Notes under the pieces: generated by a model
The model's database searches: none
What the model saw: only the letters and a program-made list of their open reading frames with translations
What the model was told of the DNA's origin: nothing
Shown: positions 47,611 to 59,100 of the stretch, one piece after another
Layout of the letters: the number at the start of each line of letters is the position of its first letter
Numbering within the stretch: position 1 is the stretch's first letter
Translations under genes and position numbers: made by a program
Origin: Mesodorylaimus sp. YZB2_4
Lineage: Eukaryota > Nematoda > Enoplea > Dorylaimida > Dorylaimidae
Length of the DNA stretch: 64,000 nt
NCBI GenBank assembly: GCA_030248295.1
Contig: JASANH010001727.1
Span: forward strand, 558,001 to 622,000
Reading direction: 5' to 3'

Positions 47611-48240
47611 ATGACTTGCTCGACGGCCGTAGCTTCCTATTTTGCTGCCACCTTCCATAATAAGGAATGCACTGCCCAATCATTGGTCAAGGCCTTGGAT
47701 ACGTTCCTGCACGAAGTGCAAGAAATGCGGGACGTCATCATGGTACCTAATCGATTGCGAGGCGTACCCATGCCCAAAATGAATAAGGCCGAAAATGGAT
47801 ATCATCCATTCCCTAAATCAACCGCCAATGGAATCGCTGATTCGATGGCTTTGCTACCAGTCGGATCGAGGGCCCTCTTACCATACGGAGTCAATGGATT
47901 CATTGCAACTGAAGGCTATTTGAGAGACGAGGCGGCGAAAAGTGGACAAAAAATTCAATCGAAACAAGCCGATCACGACAATTTCACGTGGCCAGAGGAT
48001 TTATTTAGGCGTTATCGAGTGGTACAAGCCTTGAGGAAGGAACTCATGACTGATCGATCGACATCGCACGCGGGCGAAGATGATGAAAATGATGATGAAC
48101 AAACGCGTATTTTAGTCGCGCGTTTTCGACAATATTTAAGCGGATTATTCGATATCCTCGATCAACTAACCGATATGGCCAAACATTTGTCTAAATGGTA
48201 TCAAGAAGAAGTCGATCCAAATGCAAATCGTTCTTCATAA
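47611..48240 (+). CDS. Spot14 / MID1IP1-family protein, single exon
   Basis: 209 residues, soluble. Vertebrate MID1IP1 and THRSP bind acetyl-CoA carboxylase and promote its polymerisation, raising fatty-acid synthesis; MID1IP1 also binds Mid1 on microtubules. Three family blocks appear in order. A helix with MVPNRLRGVP (residues 24-54) matches 'MVPSLLRDVP' of MID1IP1. RRYRVVQALRKEL (about 134-147) matches 'YVLLKSIRNDI'. RFRQYLSGLFDILDQLT and WYQEEV (about 170-200) match 'FHYHLRGLHTVLSKLT' and 'YKQEI'. The middle is unconserved, and an acidic stretch, GEDDENDDEQ, precedes the last helix. The length is close to vertebrate MID1IP1 (183). Alternative start codons are discussed in the findings. 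Recognition rests on recalled family sequences. Confidence 0.8.
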   Translation: MTCSTAVASYFAATFHNKECTAQSLVKALDTFLHEVQEMRDVIMVPNRLRGVPMPKMNKAENGYHPFPKSTANGIADSMALLPVGSRALLPYGVNGFIATEGYLRDEAAKSGQKIQSKQADHDNFTWPEDLFRRYRVVQALRKELMTDRSTSHAGEDDENDDEQTRILVARFRQYLSGLFDILDQLTDMAKHLSKWYQEEVDPNANRSS

Positions 48241-50534
48241 ACTACAATCAAACTTTTCAAAGATTCTATGTTGAATTTTTCAAATATATTCTTTAGGGAA
48301 TTTATGTACAGTTGAAATTTCATATCTGATTTAATGAGCTAGCATGCATATACGTGTTAAAATCCGGCGTATAAAAATTGTGGAGAAATTTGCATGCTTG
48401 AATATTTTTTGGGAGTTTGTGAAATATAAAAGAAGAAAGTCTTGCACATCTGTGGACAATGCAAACTGTGGCTCACCTGTGGCCGCACAGCTTCCCGATT
48501 CCAAGTCGCGGTTCGTACCCGAAGTGTTAAGCCTGCTGACTTTGCGCTGCGAGCATGGGTCGAAGCATCACTCAGAACACAAACATACAGTGTGCACATG
48601 TTATTTTACACTGGCATGTGACTGACACATGCGTGAGCAAGAGTGGGGACTCATTTTTTGGTCGCACTACACTGACTTATGCAACACAGAAAAGTAGGAC
48701 CAAAGAAGGCAGTATTTGGTTGGTATGCTGACTTGGCACCCTCTTTCTGTACACTGCACCTAGGCACAGAGTTTGGGGTTATTCCACTCGCAAAACAAAA
48801 CTGCCCCCGTAACAAACATGGTACACCACTGGACAGCATTCTGGAAAGTTATGGTCAACGACTTATCTAAACATGCAGTGTCATCTTCTTTGAGGGGGAT
48901 ACACCATCAAATTTGGGTAAACTTTGGCAGCAAAGTTCACTGGTTGCAATTTTGCCCAGAGGGCACTTCACACTGCCGCTCCCACGCGTCACTTTCTGGG
49001 CTAATATGCTACAAGGACCTCCCATTCAAGAGCCTTTCAAAAGTTCATGACGAAAACGGATACAAGACGAACCCACTCGTAAGAACACTAGAAACTCGTT
49101 ATTCGACTCCTAAAGTGAACACGTCAAATTCGAACCGAATAAAAAGACGTGTGGGAGTGTCACGAGAGAATGCATTGGGTGTCATGGGTTGCGTTGAGGT
49201 GTGGGCATGGGATGGGTGTAAGCAAGTACACAACTGAAGTAAGTGGTGATTATGGGTACCGTTAATCCTCTTTTGTACCAGGCGATGCACTGCAGGATTC
49301 CAAAGAGTCGGTCCTGGGGAATATGTACAGTACAAGTAGGGGACTACAATTAGTGGACTTCGAACTGACCTGAGCAACAGTAATTAGTGGGTAGGGGCTA
49401 TCATTTTGTGGTTGCACTACACTGTACAGCCTAATAGTATTGAGCTGTGCCTGCTATAGGCTATAGATGACTGTGCGCCTGCTTTTGCGATAGGTAACTA
49501 GGTGCTATAAGTAAGGTTTGGTTGGTAATAAAAATAAAAAGGGACAAATTATAGAAGGAAAAATAAGAAGTGGGTGGCTCAAATGTATCCTATGATTTAG
49601 GTTACGCCAACCAGTTCAAACAGGTTTTATCCCTGGGGAGTTGGATTTTTGAGGCAAGGAAAACTCAGATATAAAACAGCTTCCCAGCAGGAAACAAAAA
49701 AACAAATTTTAGGAAAACTGTTTAAATTGTTTGGAAAAACGAACCAAAATTTTTCTTGCGTGCAGCATCATATTTTATCTGGGTCGGCAAATACTAAGCA
49801 CCAAACAACCAAACAAAGTCAGTGGGCTGAATTTCTCCAAAAACGAGGTACCTAAATCATTTCTATAACATGGAATTAAGCAAGCTCAGATTTTTGGCCC
49901 ATTCGAGTATTTTTCAGCGGATAAAATGACATTTTGGAATTCTCGTTCTGCCAGGTCACGAATAGTTATTTTGGACTTTGAACATTGCACTGCAGTATGA
50001 TAGACTTTGGATTTTACGAAGAGGTAGCTGGTAGAGGACACGCACAGAGAGCACTGGAGTGGGGATAGTACCGTATGGTAAAATTGTCTCACATCTACTC
50101 TCCTGCATTTAGTGTAGCTCTGTCATGATTTTTCAGATGTTTGACCAAGTTTTCCCATTTATTATACATGTGTACATGTGTAGATGCGCTGGATTTTGTG
50201 AACAGTGTGCATGATGCTTGGCCTGTCGGGTTTTTATGACACGGCAATCACTTGTAGAGGTTCGTCACTTATTCTGAAAGAGCCCCCGGAAGGGTGATGT
50301 TTCAGGCATGGACCAGGTCGGAAGACTTTGTTGGCTACCATGGGTTTTTGATGAGGTGCCGGTGTGTTACACTGCACTCTAAGTCTACTTGTCATTTTCA
50401 CTTCAATCTTTCTTTCTTTACCCCGTATAGCAGAAATTATCCACCGCAATCTTTATATATAAGACTGGAATGTTCTAGCATGGTTCGCCAGTACACGTCA
50501 TAGGTTGAATAGTAAATACGGTTAAGACTACAGT
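48241..50534. other. Intergenic between convergent Spot14-like and ABCC5 genes
   Basis: Nothing was recognised. The 154-codon plus frame 48773-49237 has no visible domain. Confidence 0.45.
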
Positions 50535-53198
50535 CTAAATATTTTCTTGACCTTCTTTAGTCTCAGACGAAACTACTCGAACACCTTTTGTTTCAGCCGC
50601 GCGACAATCTTGAAAAAATCTCGACTTCTCATCCCCCAACAACACTTCGGCCGAATCAAATTCCACAACCTGAAAAACATTGAAGAAATGTGCTCGTGGT
50701 TTGGCGGACGGAGAGATGGAATGGGTGAACAGAGAGTGCAAAAATGGCAAGGATGTTTGGCGTGTACATATATTTACAGATGGCAGGTATGCAAGGCCTA
50801 ATTGAACAATTACTACGCATCGCATAGTCATCCGAGGAAAACGCATGTCGATAAATTTTTTCAAGGAGACGTGCTGTGATTTCGGCTCACTGGAGTCAGC
50901 CACACACACAAGTCGATTTCGTCAAACTCGAGGTGTAACAGTGCAGGAAGTCTTTTATAAGGGCGAAGTGCACTGCAGCAGGCAAAATGCATTCGCCATC
51001 CGTCAAGGTGATGTTTCAAGACGCAATACACACAAAATGATACCATTTCCTGTGTAATGTGTTCCTTCACCCTCGAGTGCGCATAAGCGTTTGGTGATGT
51101 GGGAAAACACAAATGCAATTCAAGAGATATTCTGGCCATAGACTATAAATTGAAAACATACGTAAGCTCTAAATTTTACTCATTTTTCGCGTGCAGTGCT
51201 GAGTAAATGACATTTAAAAATGGTGGGCCTAATCAGATAGGTAGTTTGACTTCCCAGTAATTCCTATGACAAAATGCGCGAATTTAAAAATTTGAAATTC
51301 ATTCAAAGTTCGCAAAAACTTGAAATAAAACTTTGTTAGTAAGGAATCAAGCATAGTCATAGTTTTTGCTTCTGGAGCAGAACCACGCAAGATCAAAATT
51401 TTAAGCTCGCGCGCTTTGTCATAGGAATTATGGGAAAGTCATGATTCCTAACCAATTACATCCCATTATCTTTAGGCGTCATTTTCTCAAAATTACCCGC
51501 ACGAAAAAGAATGAACTTTGTCATTTGCGCATAACGTTATTTTTAAGTACAGTATAGTATGTGGTCAGTAAATTTTTAAATTCCAGTGTAGAATCTACAA
51601 CGCACTTCGTCTTTAAGTGATATCACCTCCAGGAATAAATAGATCTTAGATAAGAAATTTGCAAACTTACCTTTCCATTATCCATGTAAAGGATCTTATC
51701 CGAATTCATGACACTGGTCAGTCGATGAGCGATCACCAGTTTCGTGCATTCTTTGAAACACTCATTTAAACAATTTTGCACCAAATCATCCGTCTGGCCA
51801 TCCAAGCTCGACGTGGCTTCGTCGAGTATAATTATACGAACGTGCCGAAGCAGTGCACGAGCCATGCACATCAGCTGACGCTGACCAGATGATAAATTGC
51901 GTCCACCTTCCACAATTTCAGAATTTAGACCCTTTTCCATACTTGAAATCTAAAAAAATTAAGGATTAAGATTTAGTTTTGTTGGGGTTGATTTAAATCC
52001 CTTAAGTTTCGTTGTATAGCGTACAGGAGACAAGACAGTTTCGGGTAATAATCTTACCAAGGGTTTCAAGTGCACTTTCTCCAAAGCGGTCCACAATTCC
52101 TGATCGGATCTGACATTCACAGGATCCAAGTTGAATCTTACAGTGCCAGCAAACAGAATAGGGTCCTGGGGAATAGCTGATAATTTGGCCCTCAATTCGT
52201 GCAGTCCCATGCGATTAACATCCAAGCCGTCGATGGAAATTGTCCCGCTGTTCAAGGGATAAAGACGAAGTAAGGCCGAAGCCAGCGATGACTTGCCTGA
52301 AACAGCAGAGGTATGAGGAGGTCAGGGCAGGTGGCAGGTGGCAGGTTGAATAGTGGACCCACGAAGACAGAGTCAAAAATTGGTCACACAAGACATGTCC
52401 CCGTGATACGAGGAAGTTAATGAAGATGACAAGTTTTCTACTGGAAATAGTGATAACATGACTAAAAAATAAAGATATAATTGATGTTAATGTACTGTAG
52501 CATATACGGATGCAAGAACAGTGGATGCTTGAAGGACACACCGTTAAAGGGGCAGCAGTGGCCGAGCAAGCACAGAGGAGCATCTTTCTCTGCGAAGGCT
52601 ATGTCCTAGAGTAAGTCCAGCTGACACGATCCTAGACAAACATAGAGCTACAGTAGATAATATGACTGTCGGGCTGAAACAGGTCAACGGCCAGCCACTA
52701 CAAAATAGTTTTCGAGACCTTGCAGTTGAGTATGACAATCTAACAAGAAGTTGAAACGTGCAGAATATAGCGTCTACCCAAGCTAGTCTGCGAGTAAGGC
52801 TGGAACTGTACTGCACTCAATGACAAGTCATTATGATTCGCCACTGCATTTAAAATTCCCGCCGTCGGAGCAAGTAAGTCGAGTCTGAAATTTTCTCCAT
52901 GTTTAAAATGTACATTACAGCTACAGTAGATCATAAAATAGTACACTGAGAGCTTAGGGTCACACCTTCAATCAAAGCGACTCAATCTTTAGAACAATCC
53001 AACCTCACCTGATCCAGTTCTGCCCACAATGCCGACTTTTTCCAGTGCCTTCACCTCGAATGACACAGTTTTTAACGCTGGGGAAGCATTGTCCCTGTAT
53101 TTTAGGGTGACATCTCGGAAACTGACGCGCCCATGCTGAGGCCAGTCGAAGGGTGCGGGGCTATGGCGGTTGTACCATTCGGGTTCTTGATCGACATG
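50535..53198 (-). CDS. ABCC5 exons 22-25: NBD2 and C-terminus
   Basis: Exons (minus): 53198-53009, 52296-52058, 51949-51671, 50669-50535. Walker A GRTGSGKSS is split by an intron after GRTGSG. The Q-loop is [12 protein letters not shown], the signature NLSSGQRQL, Walker [13 protein letters not shown] with the catalytic glutamate, and the H-loop IAHRLTSV. The last exon reads [11 protein letters not shown] and ends KEGQENI. Nucleotide site 2 residues are intact. Intron 24 contains a family A SINE tail (51040-51105). Confidence 0.92.
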
Positions 53199-56100
53199 CT
53201 GAATCCGTCGTATGGAGTAGAACGATAAAAAGCTGTGAGAAACGTGCACTTACGTCGATGTAAAATTGAGCTCTCTCAACCGAAGTCATCTTTGCTTCAA
53301 ATTCTGCATGCATTCGAACCGCAAATTGGAAAATACCACTCATCTGGGACAAAATACAAAAATATTTCTGACCTACAATATTGCTCATAAAAATGCACCT
53401 GAATCGAAAACGCCAAAGCCATGCCAGCGTAGGCGGGCGAAACGCTACCAGTCACAACGACCATCAACAGTGATACCACAAATGTGACCAGCACGACCAA
53501 CAGGTCCAGCCAAACTGCCAACCACCTCATAGCTGATTGAAACATAAACATGGCACCACTATTCGCATCCAACAGTTGCTTGAGCCTGAAACTGAGATAG
53601 TCGACTTTCCTTACTCCCCAATCTTTCCACGTCTTGCCTATCATTGCACTGTTTCACCTGACCATACGCCAGAATACTCGATCGCCCTTGGATGCTAGCA
53701 GTAATATGAGCAAATAATGGCGACCTTGAAATGTTCTCTGATCTTTTCAAGCTGAAACAGAACGAGATCATGAAGCCATATGAATCTGAAAACATGTCAG
53801 AACATTTCATTCAAGCCTTCATATTGGATCTCACTCCAGCAGACAGGCATATGCAACAGAAATTCTACAGTGCAATGTACCTTCGAATTCCAGCTCTGAA
53901 GCAAGCCACAAATATTCCGAACATCAATCCCATGGGCACACAGGCGATTAGAAAATATGGGAATACATAACCGATGACCACCAAATAAGCAGCAATTTGG
54001 AATATATTTTGTAAAAATGTCTCCAAACTGAATGGAATTTTGACATCCACTAAAATTGGAAATGTATAATCCAAGATTGAAAAGTAAATATTCAAAAAAC
54101 CGACTTTCATCAATATCTTTGGAAAATCGATTGATAATACGACCAGTAGGAGTGGAATCGAACCAGGTCATTGTAGCGCGCATAACTCGGTTCAACATGG
54201 AACGATGGAAGTTATTGGAAGCTTTTAGTGCGATCTGAAACGACGATCAGATACACTGATTTCCACTCTAGCTCTTGTGATAATTTGCGATTGTTTATGT
54301 CAGCCGTGCAATCGGCTTTCACGGGACGAAGCAGTTAAGAGACTGTAGTCATGTAGTGAATAAAGGGCAGAAAACTTAGTAAAAATACAGTAAGCTTGAG
54401 ACGAGTGCACTTACATTGACGAATGTGATAGCCTTTATGGCACTTGTCAGGATCAATAGAATCAATGTGGCTCCATATACGGTAGCATAGTAAGGCAGCT
54501 CCGGGTCGTCGACCATGTTGTGAAAGGTGGCATTGGGCATTCGGGCCTGTGGCAAAGGCGCATCATTCATTTCTGAGTTGTGATACTCACGAAGTAAGGA
54601 GTGGTTACCCGATACTCGCTGTCCCTCAGCCACGATGCCAGCCACCACGAAGCAAATGTTGACGAACCCACATTCGCGGCGAACGTCAGCAGGAGAAGGA
54701 CTAGCATAATTATTCCACCCATGGCTGACACGTATTTCTTATAGACATGACGGGATACACTGCTTAGTCCAAGGTCTTCTTCAACTTCCATGGTTTGGCC
54801 TGAAAACTAACCTGGGTAGACATGACTGTATACATGATGGTATCTGCGTATCAGAGGTTTGGTAGATAGGACTGAAGCAACAGAAGAAACAAACGTTACG
54901 CAAGAGAGAAGTGGCTGCGATGTCCAGGCAGACGGAACCATAAAAAGGTATATTCTAATTCACATAACCCTAAAGTTTCTCGGTTAGCCGTGTATTTTAC
55001 AGTTCAGATCTTGTTTGCCACGTAGAGTATTTACCAGCTATTGCATAGTAGGCGCTCTAATGAGCAGAGTCGATCGTCTCCCCGCAGAGAAAATCGATCA
55101 TTTCAGATTCTGCAAGCTGCACGGCTAACAGGAATACCCACCAGAACAGGATTTTGCCTTACCATCAACAGCGCTCGGAATATCGAAGAGCGAATCAGCT
55201 CCAGACAAAGTGCTTTCTTGACGATCACGATTCTTGTGATGCCTTTGAACATATTCTCTTTCACTGTCCGACTCATAGATCGCAGGCGATTCCGTTGGCT
55301 GGGCTGTTGTCAGAATATTTTCGATGAAGGCTTCTGAAAGGTAACACAAGACAAAGGTCAGATAGCATCATATAGATATGGCTGATTGATCCATTGAACA
55401 GCATGCTTCCTGATAGCAGATCAAATGATATTGGTCTTAGTGATCAAAATTTTTAATGATCCAATCAATCGATTTGGTCGATTAGATTAATGAAGTGTCA
55501 TATAACAGAGTGTGCAGATAGCAGAGTGATCGGTCAACCTCCTTTCTGACAACCTCAATCATTAAATCGGTACTGGTAATTGATAAACCCGACTAATCAG
55601 CTGCTTATATTTTGATCGATCGATCAAAATTGATCAGTGACTTATTATCTGACTGATAGATCTGATCAGGTGATTGATTAACCAGATCAAGCAGATCAAT
55701 CGATCTATACCTCTATACTCCTTAGTGAGCCCCCTGGTTCGGACACTTGTAATAATTTACTACATCGATACCTGGGCTGCGTGGTTTGATTCAACCCTCA
55801 ACATCACAGTTGGTTCAGTGTACATATACAAGCACGAGAAGCCAACTGTTTCCTCCCTGTTATGAGTCACAGTTAAAAAATAGCGCTTACCACTTCTGTC
55901 CAATTGAGGCGTCGCAGATGCCTGGCAGAAAGCTACGTACTCGTCTGACCTGTTCAGCAGCGACTCGTGGGTGCCTTGATCCGATATCCGACCATTTTTC
56001 ATGAAAATGACTAGATCACATTTGGAAAGATACTGAAAACAACCCAATTGAGAAAGCGAAACAGGATTGCGATTGTGGGAAGATAACTTATGAGAGAAAT

Positions 56101-59100
56101 ATCTCACCTGACAATTGCTCGTGACCAAAAGTGTGGACTTGGATGACAAAATCCCTTTAATTGCGTAATCAAAAACATGCTTGGCCACAGTTGAATCCAA
56201 TGATGCCAGTACATCGTCCAGAAGGTAGATGTCCCGACTGGAATACAAAGCACGCGCCAAGGAAAGACGAGCTTTCTGGCCACCGCTCAGAGTGACACCA
56301 CGCTCGCCGATCTGAAACGTTAAAGAGTGAGGTATTGACTGGTCAGGTGGGACATATTGTGACCAGCCGGACAGTATCCATCGTGGTTAGGTGTGTGTGT
56401 CTGCCATGTCTGGCATGTCATGTGTATACTTCACTCGATCCTGTTTCCATTTTACCATATCACCAAACGCATCAGGACACTCGAGGGTGACGGGACATAC
56501 GAGAATTGATTGAGGGGATGAACGTAAAGTGGCACTTAACACTACTTTACACTGTTTTCACCCGTAGAATACCTCGCGCCTTACACTGTAGCAAGCTGGT
56601 AATACCATGATGATAACGCACTGTTCAGTGAATCGAATTTGTGGCCCTAGCGTCCGCTTATGTAACGTACAAGTTAAGCGCCAAAACTTTACACCTGACA
56701 CCGCATTATATTATCAGCTCATACATTGTAAAGTGGTCGCGTTACCCTTGGCGCCTTCATCAGCTATGGTCGGTTTACCCTATCTCATCTATCCTACATA
56801 TATAACTGGCGTTAAGACTACAGTACATCATCCGATACAGTGTAAAGTGACTTCCATGTATTATCAGGACGTGAGTCAGGTTACATACTACATGGCATCG
56901 TCAGCGTGAAATGCGCATCATACCAGCGAGCGCTCACCATCAGTCGCTGTGGCCAACCCCAGCCCACCACTCTTTAGTTCTGCCCATAAAACATTTATCT
57001 CACCTCGATTTGATCGCCAGCAGTCATGTTGTTGATATCGTTGTTCAAATTGCACGCGTACAAAACTCGATAATATTTCTGATTATCAAACTGTTCGCCA
57101 AAAATAATATTCTCTTTCAAAGTTGAATTGAAAATCCACGGTTCCTGAGGGCAATAAGCCAATGTGCCACTAATCTGGACATTACCATCTTGATGGATCA
57201 ACTAAAATATGAAGTCTCACTGGCCACTGCATCAGCATGAAAATGTCAGAAATTTACTTCTCCAATAATAGCTTGTAAAAGAGATGATTTTCCTGAGCCG
57301 ACTGGTCCGCAAATTCCAATTAGTTGCTTCTAAATGGCAAGTAAAGCGTTATGAAGGTAGCAGGAAAAGGAAAATGGCAAAATTCACTTTCTCCAACGCT
57401 ACATTGACACTTTTCAGCACTGTTTTCGCCGCAGCGTCTTCTAATGATAAAGGTTGCAATTCAACGTCTTTTTTCGTCTTGTCAGGCGTCTCGGGTGTTT
57501 CTACAAAAAATTTTGCATGTCGGTGCTGATTGCTTATTTTAGTAAAAATCAAATGTGTTATCTTCTCTTTTTTGATTTTTGAAGTCTAGAATTAAAATCT
57601 TTTGCCTGTGTAAATGGTTTATGTAGAGTCCAATTTTTTTCTTCACCTAACCCACAAATTTCAACCGCTTACTTGTGCAATCCCACGCAAAACTCGCATT
57701 GTCAATGATCAAGCTGTAGGCCTTGTTTTCGGTTGGTAATCGCACCAAATCGATTTCAGTCATCATATAGTATCGTTGAATTTTTCTTAAAGACACAAAG
57801 GCCTCGGCGCAATATCGCATGCCGTACGGAATCATTCGAATCCCGAATACCATCACGAAAAAGACTGTTATGGCGGTGAAAGCCTGAAATGGTGGATTCG
57901 CTACGTTGCAGCAGGACACGTCCCAACCTTGCCCGGGCTTAGGGGCCTGGAGCAGGCGCGTACTGTACGCAGGATTTAGGAGTCGGGTGGTTGCCCATGG
58001 AAAATTCTGCTGCCCAAAAGGGTTCCAGGGATCACGTAGCCCTGGCACGCTAAAAAGGGCCCAGGTCACCTCTAGCTGTTTTCAATCACGGGGTAGCTTG
58101 GGCATATGTACCAGCTACCCTCCTGAGTACGCTCCTGTGGTGGGTTAAGCACCTGCCTCTCATGCCAGGTGCGCAGTTAAGGGCGAGTGTTCGACTCGTG
58201 GCCCCGCAAATCATTTCTTGTGTAATGTGTTCCCACCCTCGATTGCGCATAAGCGTTTGGTGATGTGGTACGACAGGAAGAACAAATCCACGTGAACAAA
58301 GCTGCAGTAGAGTACACTGCAATCATTGCGACCCAAATCTTCTTCAGGGCATACTATACCTGGCTAGCAGTGATTGGTCGATCGGCAGCCAGTACGTAGG
58401 CCAGGAATGTGACGATTGCGGCCACAACAGGCACTACCCCTCCTGCCACGATGGCTAAGCTTTGTGCGATGCCAGCTGTCCGAATGTAACGTTTTTCTTG
58501 TTGTCTAATGCCTAAAATAAAAACTCATGATCACGTTTTGTTTATTTGACGCTAAAGCGCACTCAGGGCAGGGGATTAGAGGCCTGTGGCCTGGTTTGTT
58601 AGGCGTCTGCCTTTAGCGGCAGATGAACAGTTACTAGCGAGCGTTGGACTCGCGGTCGGGAATGCGTAGTTATGTGAATTTGGTTCCTTCACCATTGAGT
58701 GCGCATATCTACGCGCTTTTTATGGGGTGAATCATGATTATGGACATGCAAGCATGACAAGCGGGGTGAGCAATTACGAAGACAAATAACACTGGTTCGA
58801 AAGTGTTCCCCGAGACAAGAACTGACGGCTGCAGTGGTTCGTCTATCATCATTGCAAGGTAGCGAGTTGCAGGGCTCGTCCCGGGTTCAATGGCCAGCTG
58901 GAGGCTGGTTTTCGAACCATGTACGCCTCGCTGACCTTGTACGCCAGGCCGTGGGTACATGGTACGGTCGAGGGGCTCTTATGAGCCAAAGAGTTAAGTC
59001 TCAGCCGTCGAACAGGATACGGGATGCCCGCCACGTCCAGGATGCCCTCGTGAGGAGGTGCTCCTAGTGGAGACACACAGAGGGACGCTGATGTGTGCCC

